DNA of 36,964 nt from Polaromonas sp. (GTDB lineage Bacteria; Pseudomonadota; Gammaproteobacteria; Burkholderiales; Burkholderiaceae_C), in the NCBI GenBank assembly GCA_030655515.1, contig JAURVI010000019.1:1-36964 (forward strand). Reading direction: 5' to 3'. The position numbers were made by a program, and so were the translations under genes. The notes beneath the pieces were generated by a model. That model was given only the letters and a program-made list of their open reading frames with translations, was not told where the DNA came from and searched no databases. Below, piece by piece: positions 16,720 through 25,175 of this stretch; the stretch's first letter is position 1; each line of letters starts with the position of its first letter.

Positions 16720-17796
16720 TCACTGAGAAAGCGCCCACAGCACATGCTCTCGCACCACCTCGCTGGCGTGACCCCGCCGCGCCGCCAAAGCCGCGCGAAT
16801 CGGGCCGTCAGCGCCCGTTCGCAGCGCATTGCCCATGGCCACCGCGATATTGCGCAGCCAGCGCTCATGGCCGATGCGCCGGATCGCGCTGCCTTCGGTG
16901 CAGCGGAAAAATTCCTCTTCCGTCCAGGCAAACAGCGTGGTCAACTGCTGGCCGGTGAGACCCCGGCGTTCGTCGAAGTCGGGCAAGGCGCTGCGCTGCG
17001 CAAACTTGTTCCAGGGACACACCAACTGGCAATCGTCGCAGCCGTAGATGCGGTTGCCGATCAGGGGGCGCAACGCCAGCGGAATCGGGCCGGCATGTTC
17101 GATGGTCAGGTAAGAAATGCAGCGCCGTGCATCGAGCTTGTGCGGCGCGATGATGGCCTGGGTCGGGCAGATGGCTATGCAGGCGTTGCAACTGCCGCAA
17201 TGCCCGGTCACGGGCTCGCTGGGCGGCAAAGCCAGATCAACGTAAACCTCGCCCAGAAAAAACATCGAGCCGGCCTCGCGGTTGAGCAGCAGCGTGTGTT
17301 TGCCGCGCCAGCCCTGGCCGCTGCGCGCGGCGAGTTCGGCTTCGAGCACCGGCGCCGAATCGGTGAAGGCGCGATGCCCCAGCGCTTGAACATGGTCGGC
17401 AATACGTTCGCCGAGTTTTTGCAGCCGCGACCGCATGATCTTGTGGTAGTCGCGCCCTCGGGCATAGACCGAAACGACGGCTTCGCCAGGCCGCTTCAAA
17501 CGCGCCAGCTCCGAGGCCTGCCACTGCCCCGGCTGCTCAAGCGTGGAAGCGGGCAAATAGTCCATGCGGGCCGTGATGACGCTGACCGTGCCGGGCACCA
17601 GTTCGGCGGGTCGGGCGCGCTTGTGGCCATGCGCGGCCATGTAATTCATGTCACCATGAAAGCCAGCGGCCAGCCAGGCCGATAATCCGGGCTCTGCAGA
17701 GGACAAATCAACGCCTGCAATGCCAATTTGCGAAAATCCAAGCTCACGCGCCCAAGTTTGAATTCGAGAAACGAATTGATGGCTATTGAAGATCAC
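16720..17796 (-). CDS. queG: Epoxyqueuosine reductase QueG
   Basis: A 358-residue protein for the last step of queuosine synthesis: cobalamin-dependent reduction of epoxyqueuosine in tRNA. Two ferredoxin-type clusters are seen as CGSCNACIAICPTQAI (about residues 192-207) and YGCDDCQLVCPWN (about 241-253). The N-terminus contains ELGFSQIGIAGVDL, and FHGDMNYM fits the cobalamin-binding part; a C-terminal HEAT-like segment ends it. The frame stays open far upstream, but GTG at 17796 gives the family N-terminus. The 5' end overlaps the divergent tsaE gene by 18 bases if both starts are right. Confidence 0.95.
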   Translation of the reverse strand: MIFNSHQFVSRIQTWARELGFSQIGIAGVDLSSAEPGLSAWLAAGFHGDMNYMAAHGHKRARPAELVPGTVSVITARMDYLPASTLEQPGQWQASELARLKRPGEAVVSVYARGRDYHKIMRSRLQKLGERIADHVQALGHRAFTDSAPVLEAELAARSGQGWRGKHTLLLNREAGSMFFLGEVYVDLALPPSEPVTGHCGSCNACIAICPTQAIIAPHKLDARRCISYLTIEHAGPIPLALRPLIGNRIYGCDDCQLVCPWNKFAQRSALPDFDERRGLTGQQLTTLFAWTEEEFFRCTEGSAIRRIGHERWLRNIAVAMGNALRTGADGPIRAALAARRGHASEVVREHVLWALSQ

Positions 17797-18291
17797 CCGC
17801 TCATTGTAAAAAGTATTGCCTGGGACAACGAAGCCCAGACGCAGGCTTTCGCCCAGGCGCTGGCTAAAAGGCTGCTCGGCAGCGCGCCCGGCCGCAATGC
17901 GCTGATTCAATTGCACGGCGACCTGGGCGCGGGGAAAACCACATTTGCACGGCACTTGCTCAAAGGCATGGGGGTGCAGGGGCGGGTCAAAAGTCCGACC
18001 TATGCGGTGGTCGAGCCCTACACCGTGGCGGCAAGCCCGGCATCGGGCGATGCATTGACTATCTGGCATTTTGATTTTTACCGATTCGATGACCCGAACG
18101 AATGGGAAGAAGCCGGTTTTCGCGACATCTTCGCCAGCCCTGGCCTGAAACTGATCGAGTGGCCGGAAAAAGCCGGCCACCATCTGCCCCCGGCCGACCT
18201 GGACATCCACATCGAAGTGCTGGCCAACGAAGTGCGCGCCGTCCTGCTCACCGCCCACACGGACGCCGCTGCCGCGGCGCTGCCGCCATGA
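17779..18291 (+). CDS. tsaE: tRNA threonylcarbamoyladenosine biosynthesis ATPase TsaE
   Basis: A 170-residue TsaE, the ATPase that with TsaB and TsaD installs t6A37 on ANN-decoding tRNAs. Walker A is GDLGAGKTTFARHLL (about residues 47-61). The SPTYAVVEPY switch region and WHFDFYRFDDPNEWEEAGF with the conserved acidic residues follow, and LIEWPEKAG completes the set. An in-frame ATG at 17728 would lengthen it by 17 residues, but that would overlap queG further; the ATG at 17779 fits the family. Its stop overlaps the amidase start (ATGA at 18288-18291), the common tsaE-amiC arrangement. Confidence 0.93.
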   Translation: MAIEDHPLIVKSIAWDNEAQTQAFAQALAKRLLGSAPGRNALIQLHGDLGAGKTTFARHLLKGMGVQGRVKSPTYAVVEPYTVAASPASGDALTIWHFDFYRFDDPNEWEEAGFRDIFASPGLKLIEWPEKAGHHLPPADLDIHIEVLANEVRAVLLTAHTDAAAAALPP

Positions 18292-19619
18292 GGCTCAACC
18301 GACGCAGCGCCCTGCGGATGGGCAGCGTCGTGCTGCTGCTGGGCACGCAGCAGATCGCCCGCGGTGCGACGATTCTGGCGGTGCGGGTGTGGCCCGCCAA
18401 AGACTACACCCGGGTCACGATAGAGTCCGACGCCGAACTCACCGCCAAACAGTTTTTTGTGGTCGAGCCGCCGCGCCTGGCGGTGGACATCGAAGGCATC
18501 GACCTGATTCCGGCGCTGCGCGAGCTGGTGGCCAAGGTCAAACCGGACGACCCGAATATCTCCGGCATACGCGTGGGGCAAAACGCACCGGGCGTGGTGC
18601 GCCTGGTGCTCGACCTGAAGCAGCACATGCTGCCGCAGGTCTTCACGCTGCCGCCGGTCGCAGCCTACCAGCACCGGCTGGTGTTTGACCTGTACCCGAC
18701 CCAGGCGGTCGATCCGCTCGAGGCGCTGATTGCAGAGCGGCTCAAGGACAAGGCAGAGGCCCCCGTCGCCCCGACCGACCCGCTTGGCGATCTCATTGCC
18801 CAACAAACCGCCCGTCCGCCCCCCGGAAAAGCCACCGGCGACAGCCCGCCCAGCGCCAGGGCGCCGCTTGAGACCGTGGGCGCGGGCGCAGGCAGCCGAA
18901 ACAAGACTGATCGCCTCGTCATCGTGGCGCTGGATCCCGGCCACGGCGGAGAAGACCCGGGCGCCATCGGCCCCGGCGGCACGCGCGAGAAAGACGTGGT
19001 GCTGCAAATCGCCCTGCGCCTGCGCGAACGCATCAACCAGATCCCGAACATGCGCGCCTACCTGACGCGCGATGCCGACTTTTTTGTCCCGCTGCACATC
19101 CGCGTGCAGAAAGCCCGCCGCGTGCAGGCGGATCTGTTCATCAGCATCCATGCCGATGCGTTTTTCACGCCGCGCCCGCAAGGCGCCAGCGTTTTTGCCC
19201 TGAGCGAAAAAGGCGCGAGCAGCAGCGCCGCGCGCTGGATAGCCGACAAGGAAAATTCCGCCGATCTGGTGGGGGGCGTCAATGCCAAGGCCAAGGATGC
19301 GCAAGTGCAAAAAGTCCTGTTCGACATGAGCACCACCGCCCAGATCAACGACAGCCTCAAACTCGGCGGCGCGATGCTGGGCGAAATCGGCAACGTCGGC
19401 AAGCTGCACAAGCCCCGCGTGGAGCAGGCCGGCTTTGCCGTGCTCAAGGCGCCCGACATTCCCAGCGTGCTGGTGGAAACCGCGTTCATCAGCAACCCGG
19501 ATGAAGAGGCCAAGCTGCGCAGCGAGGCGTACCAGACGCAACTGGCCGACGCCCTGATGCGCGGCATCAGCCGCTACTTTGCAAAAAATCCGCCACTGGC
19601 CCGCAGCCGCCCGCTTTAG
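18288..19619 (+). CDS. amiC: N-acetylmuramoyl-L-alanine amidase AmiC-type
   Basis: A 443-residue periplasmic amidase that cuts the peptide stem from septal peptidoglycan. The N-terminus MRLNRRSALRMGSVVLLLG has a twin-arginine export signal ending near ARGA. An AMIN domain (about 28-130) targets it to the septum, and a Pro-rich linker follows. The Amidase_3 domain begins at IVALDPGHGGEDPGA with the first Zn His. The Glu ligand lies in GGTREKD, the second His in FISIHADAF, and the catalytic Glu in VLVETAFISN near the C-terminus. The start is fixed by the 4-base overlap with tsaE. A longer frame upstream is a by-product of high GC. Confidence 0.95.
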   Translation: MRLNRRSALRMGSVVLLLGTQQIARGATILAVRVWPAKDYTRVTIESDAELTAKQFFVVEPPRLAVDIEGIDLIPALRELVAKVKPDDPNISGIRVGQNAPGVVRLVLDLKQHMLPQVFTLPPVAAYQHRLVFDLYPTQAVDPLEALIAERLKDKAEAPVAPTDPLGDLIAQQTARPPPGKATGDSPPSARAPLETVGAGAGSRNKTDRLVIVALDPGHGGEDPGAIGPGGTREKDVVLQIALRLRERINQIPNMRAYLTRDADFFVPLHIRVQKARRVQADLFISIHADAFFTPRPQGASVFALSEKGASSSAARWIADKENSADLVGGVNAKAKDAQVQKVLFDMSTTAQINDSLKLGGAMLGEIGNVGKLHKPRVEQAGFAVLKAPDIPSVLVETAFISNPDEEAKLRSEAYQTQLADALMRGISRYFAKNPPLARSRPL

Positions 19620-19713
19620 AAAATCCAACTCGCTGCCGCAGACACACCGACGGCGCGTCCATTTAGTTAGCAGGCTGTCGCCGGGGCCCAAAAACGGGGG
19701 GCAAATTCCGGTT

Positions 19714-20379
19714 TTATTTATTCTCCGCCAGCGGCCTCGGGTTCTGGTTGCGGCTGGCCTTCCAGGCGCCGTAAATGACAAACAGCCCGGGAATCAGAAT
19801 CATGGCCCAGATGATCCTGCTCAGGTTCTCCTTGACCCAGGGCAGGTTGCCAAAGAAGTAGCCGGCGCTGCACAGGCTGACCACCCAGATCAGCGCGCCC
19901 GCCACGTTGTAGGCGGTGAATTTGCCGCGGTTCATCTCGGCGACGCCCGCCACAAAAGGCGCAAAAGTGCGAATAAACGGCATGAAGCGCGCGAGGATGA
20001 TGGTGATGCCGCCGTAGCGCTCATAAAAGTCATGCGCCTGGTTGAACGCGCGCTTGTTGAAAAATCTCGATTGCTCCCACTGGAACACCCGGGGGCCGAA
20101 GTAGCGCCCTATCGAGTAGTTGCACTGGTCGCCCAGAATCGCGGCCAGCACCAGCACACCCATGGCCAGCGGCAGGCTCAGCAGCCCGACACCGCACAGG
20201 GCGCCAACGATGAACAGCAGCGAGTCGCCGGGCAAGAAAGGCATGACCACCAGGCCGGTCTCGACAAAAACAATCAGAAACAGCAGCGCATAGACCCACA
20301 TGCCGTGGTTTCGGGTGAAAACCTCCAGATGTTTGTCCACATGCACAATGAAGTCGATCAAAGATATAAGAAGTTCCAT
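19714..20379 (-). CDS. DedA family membrane protein
   Basis: A 221-residue inner-membrane protein of the DedA/VTT superfamily, implicated in lipid scrambling and envelope homeostasis. The family signature VETGLVVMPFLPGDSLLFIVGA lies in pieces at about residues 39-60, including FLPGD. The second conserved block is RFMPFIRTFAPFVAGVAEM (about 130-148), with the two arginines typical of the re-entrant loop. Several hydrophobic spans are evident (residues 28-46, 55-85, 160-178, 188-206). It is transcribed away from mutL, with at most 71 bases between their start codons, so the two promoters share a short region. Confidence 0.93.
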   Translation of the reverse strand: MELLISLIDFIVHVDKHLEVFTRNHGMWVYALLFLIVFVETGLVVMPFLPGDSLLFIVGALCGVGLLSLPLAMGVLVLAAILGDQCNYSIGRYFGPRVFQWEQSRFFNKRAFNQAHDFYERYGGITIILARFMPFIRTFAPFVAGVAEMNRGKFTAYNVAGALIWVVSLCSAGYFFGNLPWVKENLSRIIWAMILIPGLFVIYGAWKASRNQNPRPLAENK

Positions 20380-20450
20380 GGCGGGGATTTTGACACGCTG
20401 CTCTTGGCATGCCCGCCGTCGCGTCCTGCTTCGCCCCTAAAATCAAAACC

Positions 20451-22337
20451 GTGAACTTCGACGCAGCCCCTTCCCTCGACCTCGCCGCCCGCCGCCCCAT
20501 CCGCGAACTGCCCGACGAGCTGATCAGCCAGATCGCGGCCGGCGAGGTGGTGGAGCGCCCCGCCTCGGTCGTGCGCGAGCTGGTGGACAACGCGCTGGAC
20601 GCCGGCGCCGCGCAAATCACGGTGCGGCTGCTGGCCGGCGGTGTGCGGCTGATTGCGGTCGAAGACGATGGCTTTGGCATACCGCGCGATGAGCTGGCGG
20701 TTGCGCTGCGCCGCCACGCGACCAGCAAGATCGCCTCGCTGCAGGATCTGGAAGCCGTCGGCACCATGGGTTTTCGGGGCGAGGCGCTGGCCGCCATCAA
20801 TTCCATCGCCGACATGAGTCTGCTCTCGCGGACCGAAGGCGGCGACCCTGCCGCCCACGCCTGGCAGCTTGACGGCCGCTCCGGCGAGCTCAAGCCGGTC
20901 GCGCGCAGCCGGGGCACCACGGTCGAGGTGCGCGAGCTGTTTTACGCCACGCCCGCGCGCCGCAAGTTTTTGAAAACCGACGCCACCGAACTCGCGCACT
21001 GCATCGAGGCGGTGCGCCGCCACGCGCTGGTGCGGCCCGACGTGGGCTTTGCGATCTGGCACGAGGGTAAACGGGTCGAGCAGTGGCGCGCCTGTGCGGC
21101 CAGCCCTGAGCGCAGCGCGCACGAGCAGCGCCTCGCCGACGTGCTGGGCAGCGAACTGCTGGCGCAAAGCGTGGCGGTGGACTACCGCTCGGGCGCGCTG
21201 CACGTCACCGGGCGCGCCGGCATTCCGGATGCGGCGCGTTCGCGCGCCGACCAGCAGTTTGCCTATGTCAACGGCCGGTATGTGCGCGACAAGGTGCTGA
21301 CCCACGCCGCGCGCAGCGCCTACGAAGACGTGCTGCACGGCCACCGCCAGCCGGTGTATGCGCTGTATGTGGCGATGGACCCGGCGCGGGTGGACGTGAA
21401 TGTGCATCCGACCAAAATCGAGGTGCGCTTTCGCGACAGCCGCGAAGTGCATCAGGCGGTTCGCCATGCGGTCGAGAACGCGCTGGCAGCGCCGCGCGCG
21501 GCGGCGCTGGCGGCACCGGTCGGCATCGTTTCAGAAAGTTTTGGGTCAAATGCGCCTCCAACCGCTGCTGCATGGGCGCAGCCAGCCATCCATTTCGGAG
21601 CGGATCAGCCCTACCGCCAACACCCGCGCGTGTCTGACTTCGAGGCCATGTGGCCGGTTACCGTTCCCGCTGAACCTGTGCAAGGGCTTCACCCGGCAGA
21701 GGCTTCGACACGCTCAGCCCGAACGGAAGCCGCCGACCTGCCCCCCGGCGACTGGCCGCTGGGCCGCGCCCTCGCGCAATTGCAGGGCATTTACATTCTG
21801 GCGGAAAACACCCAGGGGCTGGTGATTGTGGACATGCACGCCGCGCACGAACGCATTGTTTACGAGCGCCTGAAAAGCCAGATGGACACGGCCACCCGCA
21901 TCGCCAGCCAGCCGCTGCTGATTCCCGCCACCTTTGCCGCCACGCCGCAGGAAGTCGCCACGTCCGAGGCGCATACCGGCACCCTGCATGCCCTGGGCCT
22001 GGAGATCACGCCTTTTTCGCCGCGCACGCTGGCCGTGCGCGCCGTGCCGACCAGCCTGGCGCAGGGTGATGCAGTGGAGCTGGCGCGCAGCGTACTGGCC
22101 GAACTCGGCACCCACGAGGCCAGCACCGTGATCCAGCGCGCGCAAAACGAATTGCTCTCCACCATGGCCTGCCACGGCGCCGTGCGCGCCAACCGCAAGC
22201 TCACCATCGACGAGATGAACGGCCTGCTGCGCCAGATGGAAGCCACCGAACGCTCCGACCAGTGCAACCATGGCCGGCCCACCTGGCGGCAAGTCACGAT
22301 CAGGGAACTGGACAGCCTGTTTTTGCGCGGACGCTGA
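20451..22337 (+). CDS. mutL: DNA mismatch repair protein MutL
   Basis: A 628-residue MutL. The GHKL ATPase is clear: LISQIAAGEVVERPASVVRE, then DNALDAGA, DDGFGI and MGFRGEAL within the first 115 residues. PTKIEVRF closes the N-terminal domain near 325. A variable linker (about 345-440) includes an in-frame dispersed repeat. The C-terminal dimerisation domain has DMHAAHERIVYE (about 460-471), matching the MutL endonuclease motif DQHA-x2-E-x4-E with Met for Gln as in Neisseria, and ends with CNHGRPTW. I prefer GTG 20451, which follows a -10-like TAAAAT; an ATG at 20409 is the alternative. Confidence 0.94.
   Translation: MNFDAAPSLDLAARRPIRELPDELISQIAAGEVVERPASVVRELVDNALDAGAAQITVRLLAGGVRLIAVEDDGFGIPRDELAVALRRHATSKIASLQDLEAVGTMGFRGEALAAINSIADMSLLSRTEGGDPAAHAWQLDGRSGELKPVARSRGTTVEVRELFYATPARRKFLKTDATELAHCIEAVRRHALVRPDVGFAIWHEGKRVEQWRACAASPERSAHEQRLADVLGSELLAQSVAVDYRSGALHVTGRAGIPDAARSRADQQFAYVNGRYVRDKVLTHAARSAYEDVLHGHRQPVYALYVAMDPARVDVNVHPTKIEVRFRDSREVHQAVRHAVENALAAPRAAALAAPVGIVSESFGSNAPPTAAAWAQPAIHFGADQPYRQHPRVSDFEAMWPVTVPAEPVQGLHPAEASTRSARTEAADLPPGDWPLGRALAQLQGIYILAENTQGLVIVDMHAAHERIVYERLKSQMDTATRIASQPLLIPATFAATPQEVATSEAHTGTLHALGLEITPFSPRTLAVRAVPTSLAQGDAVELARSVLAELGTHEASTVIQRAQNELLSTMACHGAVRANRKLTIDEMNGLLRQMEATERSDQCNHGRPTWRQVTIRELDSLFLRGR
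21661..21726. repeat. Dispersed palindromic repeat embedded in frame in mutL
   Basis: These 66 bases have diverged inverted ends (CCGTTCCCGCTGAACCTGTG and CGACACGCTCAGCCCGAACGG). The right arm 21703-21726 matches the right arm of the intergenic element at 36900-36923 at 22 of 24 bases. It contributes exactly 22 codons to the MutL linker without breaking the frame. Confidence 0.72.
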
Positions 22338-22394
22338 AACCGCCGCTCCCGGCCTTGCCCGCCAGGGTCCGGGCCAGCGGCCTGCAGCACGCCT

Positions 22395-22557
22395 CAGAGG
22401 CTGAGAGTTTTTTGGTCGTGCCCGAGTAGCGCGTCAAAACGTGCCCAATCGAGGCGCAAAGCACAGCCATAGCTCGGGCTATGGCGCGCATTTGCAACGA
22501 CGAGTGGGTGCGTTTTGGCGTGATAAGCGGGTATGAACAAAAAACTCTCAGCCTCTC
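22395..22557. repeat. 163-bp imperfect palindrome between mutL and the Roadblock operon
   Basis: The outer arms CAGAGGCTGAGAGTTTTTTG (22395-22414) and its near-exact complement (22538-22557) flank long internal imperfect arms, including GTCAAAACG opposite CGTTTTGGC. A perfect CCATAGC-tcgg-GCTATGG core sits at the centre near 22476. It could fold into one long hairpin between convergent genes and so act as a two-way terminator, or be a MITE-like element. The right end covers the stop codon of the gene ending at 22556. Confidence 0.8.
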
Positions 22558-22924
22558 AGCCCATCTGGCCCAACAGCAGGGTCAGTTGCCGCGCCGCGTT
22601 TTTTCCGGCCAGCCGGAGTGCGCCTGCGCGGCAAGTCTGCGCCGAGCAGACCATCAGCACGCACTGGTCCGCAAGGCGTGTCAAATACCAGACCGAGGGG
22701 GATGCCCAGATCAGAAGCTCGGCACACTGCGTTGAAGACATGAGAGACAAGTTCTGGTCAACGCGGTCGGCCAGGTGCGCCGCGCTGGCTGCAGAAACAT
22801 CGCCCCGAAGGCCTCCCGTCGCCACCAACACCAGTCCCTCGCGGGTCGCGAGAACAGCCCCTTCGACCTGCGGGCAGTCCACACTTAACCGCCCCAGTGC
22901 CGCCAAAAAACCATCCTGCGCCAT
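22556..22924 (-). CDS. Roadblock/LC7-like protein, last gene of the signalling operon
   Basis: A 122-residue protein with a single Roadblock/LC7-like fold by pattern: an initial helix (FLAALGRLSVDCP), strands VEGAVLATREGLVLVATGG, a helix ASAAHLADRVDQNLSLMS, then AELLIWASPSVWYLTRLAD with VLMVCSA. In this superfamily, dimers such as MglB act as GAPs or partners of small GTPases. The ATG shares a base with the upstream stop (TGATG), so it is translationally coupled. The stop codon lies in a 163-bp palindrome. Specific residues that would define a GAP were not identified, so the role is inferred from the operon. Confidence 0.68.
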   Translation of the reverse strand: MAQDGFLAALGRLSVDCPQVEGAVLATREGLVLVATGGLRGDVSAASAAHLADRVDQNLSLMSSTQCAELLIWASPSVWYLTRLADQCVLMVCSAQTCRAGALRLAGKNAARQLTLLLGQMG

Positions 22925-23505
22925 CAGGCGGGCTCAGGACAGTAGCCCAGCGGGCCGCACGCCCGCAACAGCCGGCGGGCCATGCGAACCCAGGAGGGAT
23001 GAGAGAGATCGACGCGGGTGTCGGCACAAAACACCACGCGCTCCCGCGCAAAAAACAGGGGCACCACTTGTGCCGCGTTCCCCGCCTCGCCGCCAACGGC
23101 ATGCCCGCTGGCAACCACGTCGGCTTCTTCGACCGACCAACCGCTGGCGGCAATGCAAAGTCCGTCGCTGGTGGCCAGCAGGGTGCGTTGTCCGGCTTCG
23201 GCCAGCGTCTGCAGGTCGTCGTCCAGGCCTGCCAGCGCATCGCCACCGGATTCATTCCGAAGGGGCCTACCGGTGTCGACCTGGACCCCTTGAGAACGAT
23301 TCAGGACAAACAGAACCTTGGCCAGCTCCGCCATCGACCAGGACATGCTGACGCAAATCGCTCGCAAATTCACCGGCCGGAGGCAATCCATGGACAGCAG
23401 GCATTCAATCACATCGCGCTCCGGGCTTCGGCCCGGTTGCCCCAGCCAGGTCAAAGCACCGAACGGCGTGACGTCGATGAAACGGACCGGTTCAGGCGAT
23501 TGCAT
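22924..23505 (-). CDS. Two-part protein with C-terminal Roadblock-like domain
   Basis: A 193-residue protein. The N-terminal ~85 residues (FIDVTPFGALTWLGQ, then MSWSMAELAKVLFVLNRSQ) are helical and winged-helix-like but not recognised. Residues about 95-190 follow the Roadblock/LC7 pattern: DDDLQTLAEAGQRTLLATSDGLCIAASG, a helix region, then AAQVVPLFFARERVVFCADTRVDL and a terminal helix. ATG 23505 lies within the last codons of the ferredoxin-globin gene (a GTG at 23508 is possible). It may be a partner or modulator of the GTPase encoded upstream in the operon. Function is unknown. Confidence 0.6.
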   Translation of the reverse strand: MQSPEPVRFIDVTPFGALTWLGQPGRSPERDVIECLLSMDCLRPVNLRAICVSMSWSMAELAKVLFVLNRSQGVQVDTGRPLRNESGGDALAGLDDDLQTLAEAGQRTLLATSDGLCIAASGWSVEEADVVASGHAVGGEAGNAAQVVPLFFARERVVFCADTRVDLSHPSWVRMARRLLRACGPLGYCPEPA

Positions 23506-24691
23506 CACAGGGGCTGTCGCCGGAGGCGATCATCTGCGGTCCGCGTGAAGCGCAATGCATGCAACTGATATGCCCCAGACGAACGTGGTATTGCACCGCC
23601 GTACCGGCGTCGATCACGGCCCCGCAATGGTCGCACAGCGCACCTGCGGACAGCGTTTCCGTGGCATAACCGTCAAGCGGCTGATCCACCCCGTTCACCT
23701 GACGGGGCCATGCAGCGGACTTGACGATATCGCGCCGGTAATGCAGCTCCAGGCGCGTCCAGCGCGCGATCTGCGGCGCATTCAGGCCATGCTTTTCCAG
23801 CGTGCGGACCATGATCGCTTGCCGGTAATCGAAAAGTTCATTGGAAATCACCATCCAGTGGTGCGCGTTGCGCGGCCGGTCGCCGAAATAAACGCGTTCT
23901 CCCGTCATCAACTGCTTAAGAAACGAATATTGTTTATCGATAGAGCGATCCATCGTCACTTTCTGGAAAAACGGGGCCAGCACCTGATCCTCGTAAACCT
24001 GGCGGTAGAAATCCTCGAGCACGGCTCTGACGATGGCTCCGCTCCCCAGCTCCGTCCAAAGCCCAGGGTCCGCCGCAGGCGGTTCCGACTCCACCGGCAC
24101 ATCGGCTTTCCCGGCCATCCCGTCACCCCCACCGCCGTCGACCGGACCGCGCACTTCGAACGCGTGACCAAAAGCCTCCGGAGCATCCAGCCAGGCCGGA
24201 AAAGTGCCGCCTGACGGGCAGTGCATCAGCGCGTCCACGGTGTTGATCTCGGGACGCGTCGCCGTGACCTCGATCAATGGCGCAGGCGCTGCGTCGGTCA
24301 CCAATACCAGGTGCTGACCCGGCTGGCAAGTGAGCAGGCGCGTGGTTTCGAATTGAATGAATCTGAATGTCTCGCCGGCCCCGGCAGATGTCAGCAACAC
24401 GCACGATGTCACCATATCGGCCTGGTTGGGACGCGTCAGCGTCAGCGGCTTCGTTGGGCGACACTGACACGCCAGCAGATACCCGAGGCGGCGCAGTGCA
24501 AGTGGCAGCCCGCGCTGCGCCTCTTTTGGCACCACACCTTGCGTACAACGGAGCAGACAGGTGTGGCAGCTCCCCGCACGGCATGAAAACGGCACCTCGA
24601 TGGCGCTACGCAGACAGGCGTCCAGAACGCTTTCGTTCGTGCGCACCGTCAACTCGACGCCATCGAGCCGAACGCGGCCATTTTCAATCAT
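23492..24691 (-). CDS. Ferredoxin - truncated haemoglobin - zinc-ribbon fusion protein
   Basis: A 399-residue multidomain protein. Residues 1-90 are a plant-type [2Fe-2S] ferredoxin with cysteines 37, 42, 45 and 75 (FSCRAGSCHTC, then LLACQC). Residues about 95-190 resemble the beta barrel of ferredoxin reductases (FETTRLLTCQPGQHLVLV) without a visible NAD domain. A Gly-rich linker leads to a truncated globin (about 225-335): VLEDFYRQVYEDQVLAPFF, then RNAHHWMVISNELFD with the likely proximal His. C-terminal CDHCG and CMHC pairs form a probable zinc ribbon. The ATG at 24691 overlaps the upstream stop by 4 bases. It could pass electrons to, or sense, O2 or NO at the globin. Confidence 0.85.
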   Translation of the reverse strand: MIENGRVRLDGVELTVRTNESVLDACLRSAIEVPFSCRAGSCHTCLLRCTQGVVPKEAQRGLPLALRRLGYLLACQCRPTKPLTLTRPNQADMVTSCVLLTSAGAGETFRFIQFETTRLLTCQPGQHLVLVTDAAPAPLIEVTATRPEINTVDALMHCPSGGTFPAWLDAPEAFGHAFEVRGPVDGGGGDGMAGKADVPVESEPPAADPGLWTELGSGAIVRAVLEDFYRQVYEDQVLAPFFQKVTMDRSIDKQYSFLKQLMTGERVYFGDRPRNAHHWMVISNELFDYRQAIMVRTLEKHGLNAPQIARWTRLELHYRRDIVKSAAWPRQVNGVDQPLDGYATETLSAGALCDHCGAVIDAGTAVQYHVRLGHISCMHCASRGPQMIASGDSPCDAIA

Positions 24692-25101
24692 GACGCAGGG
24701 CCTCCCGCGCCAAGGGCTACCAGCGCAGCGGCGGTCGCCCGGGTGTCCAGAATGAGTTTTCCAAGATTCCTGGTAGGGTCGGCCGCGACCGCCAACACCC
24801 CCCTCGTGCCGGCCCGCGTGAGAAGCACGGGACCGTGCTCCCCATCGAGAATGATCTGGCGCAACACGCCGCGCTCCACCTCCTTGGCCGCGCGCGTGGA
24901 CAGGGCCAGCAGCGAAGCGCACATGGCGCCGAAGCGATCCGCGTCAACACCCTCGGCAAGCACCGCCGCGACCACCAATCCGTCGTACGACACCAAGGCG
25001 CAAGATCTTACGCAGTCTGAAGCGCCCTGCAGGGTTCGCAATTGACCACGAACATTGTGTGCGAACTGGTCCGCTGCAGACCGCTGGGGATTCATCGTCA
25101 T
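24688..25101 (-). CDS. Roadblock/LC7 domain protein (MglB-like)
   Basis: A 137-residue protein with the best Roadblock/LC7 pattern in the cluster: the helix SAADQFAHNVRGQLRTLQG, then DCVRSCALVSYDGLVVAAVL. The DADRFGAMCASLLALSTRAA helix follows, with VLRQIILDGEHGPVLLTRAG and VLAVAADP, and a C-terminal helix (about residues 118-132). MglB-like proteins pair with Ras-like GTPases, and one is encoded three genes upstream. The ATG at 25101 is favoured by GAGG 10 bases upstream; an in-frame start at 25152 has less support. Its end overlaps the start of the ferredoxin-globin gene. Confidence 0.8.
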   Translation of the reverse strand: MTMNPQRSAADQFAHNVRGQLRTLQGASDCVRSCALVSYDGLVVAAVLAEGVDADRFGAMCASLLALSTRAAKEVERGVLRQIILDGEHGPVLLTRAGTRGVLAVAADPTRNLGKLILDTRATAAALVALGAGGPAS

Positions 25102-25175
25102 GACATGGTTTCCTCGAACTGCGCCGCGGGTATCGCGGCGCAGGTATTTCAATCAGGATCGCAGACTGCGCTCAA

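Noticed and set aside
16690..17685. 331-codon plus-strand frame
   Set aside because: Antisense to queG with intact iron-sulfur motifs; no family resemblance.
17797..18258. Upstream extension of the queG frame to 512 codons
   Set aside because: The extra part is antisense to tsaE and unlike QueG; GTG at 17796 gives the expected N-terminus.
18078..19781. 567-codon minus-strand frame
   Set aside because: Antisense to tsaE and amiC; a high-GC shadow despite its length.
20358..21467. 369-codon minus-strand frame
   Set aside because: Antisense to mutL, which has complete ATPase motifs.
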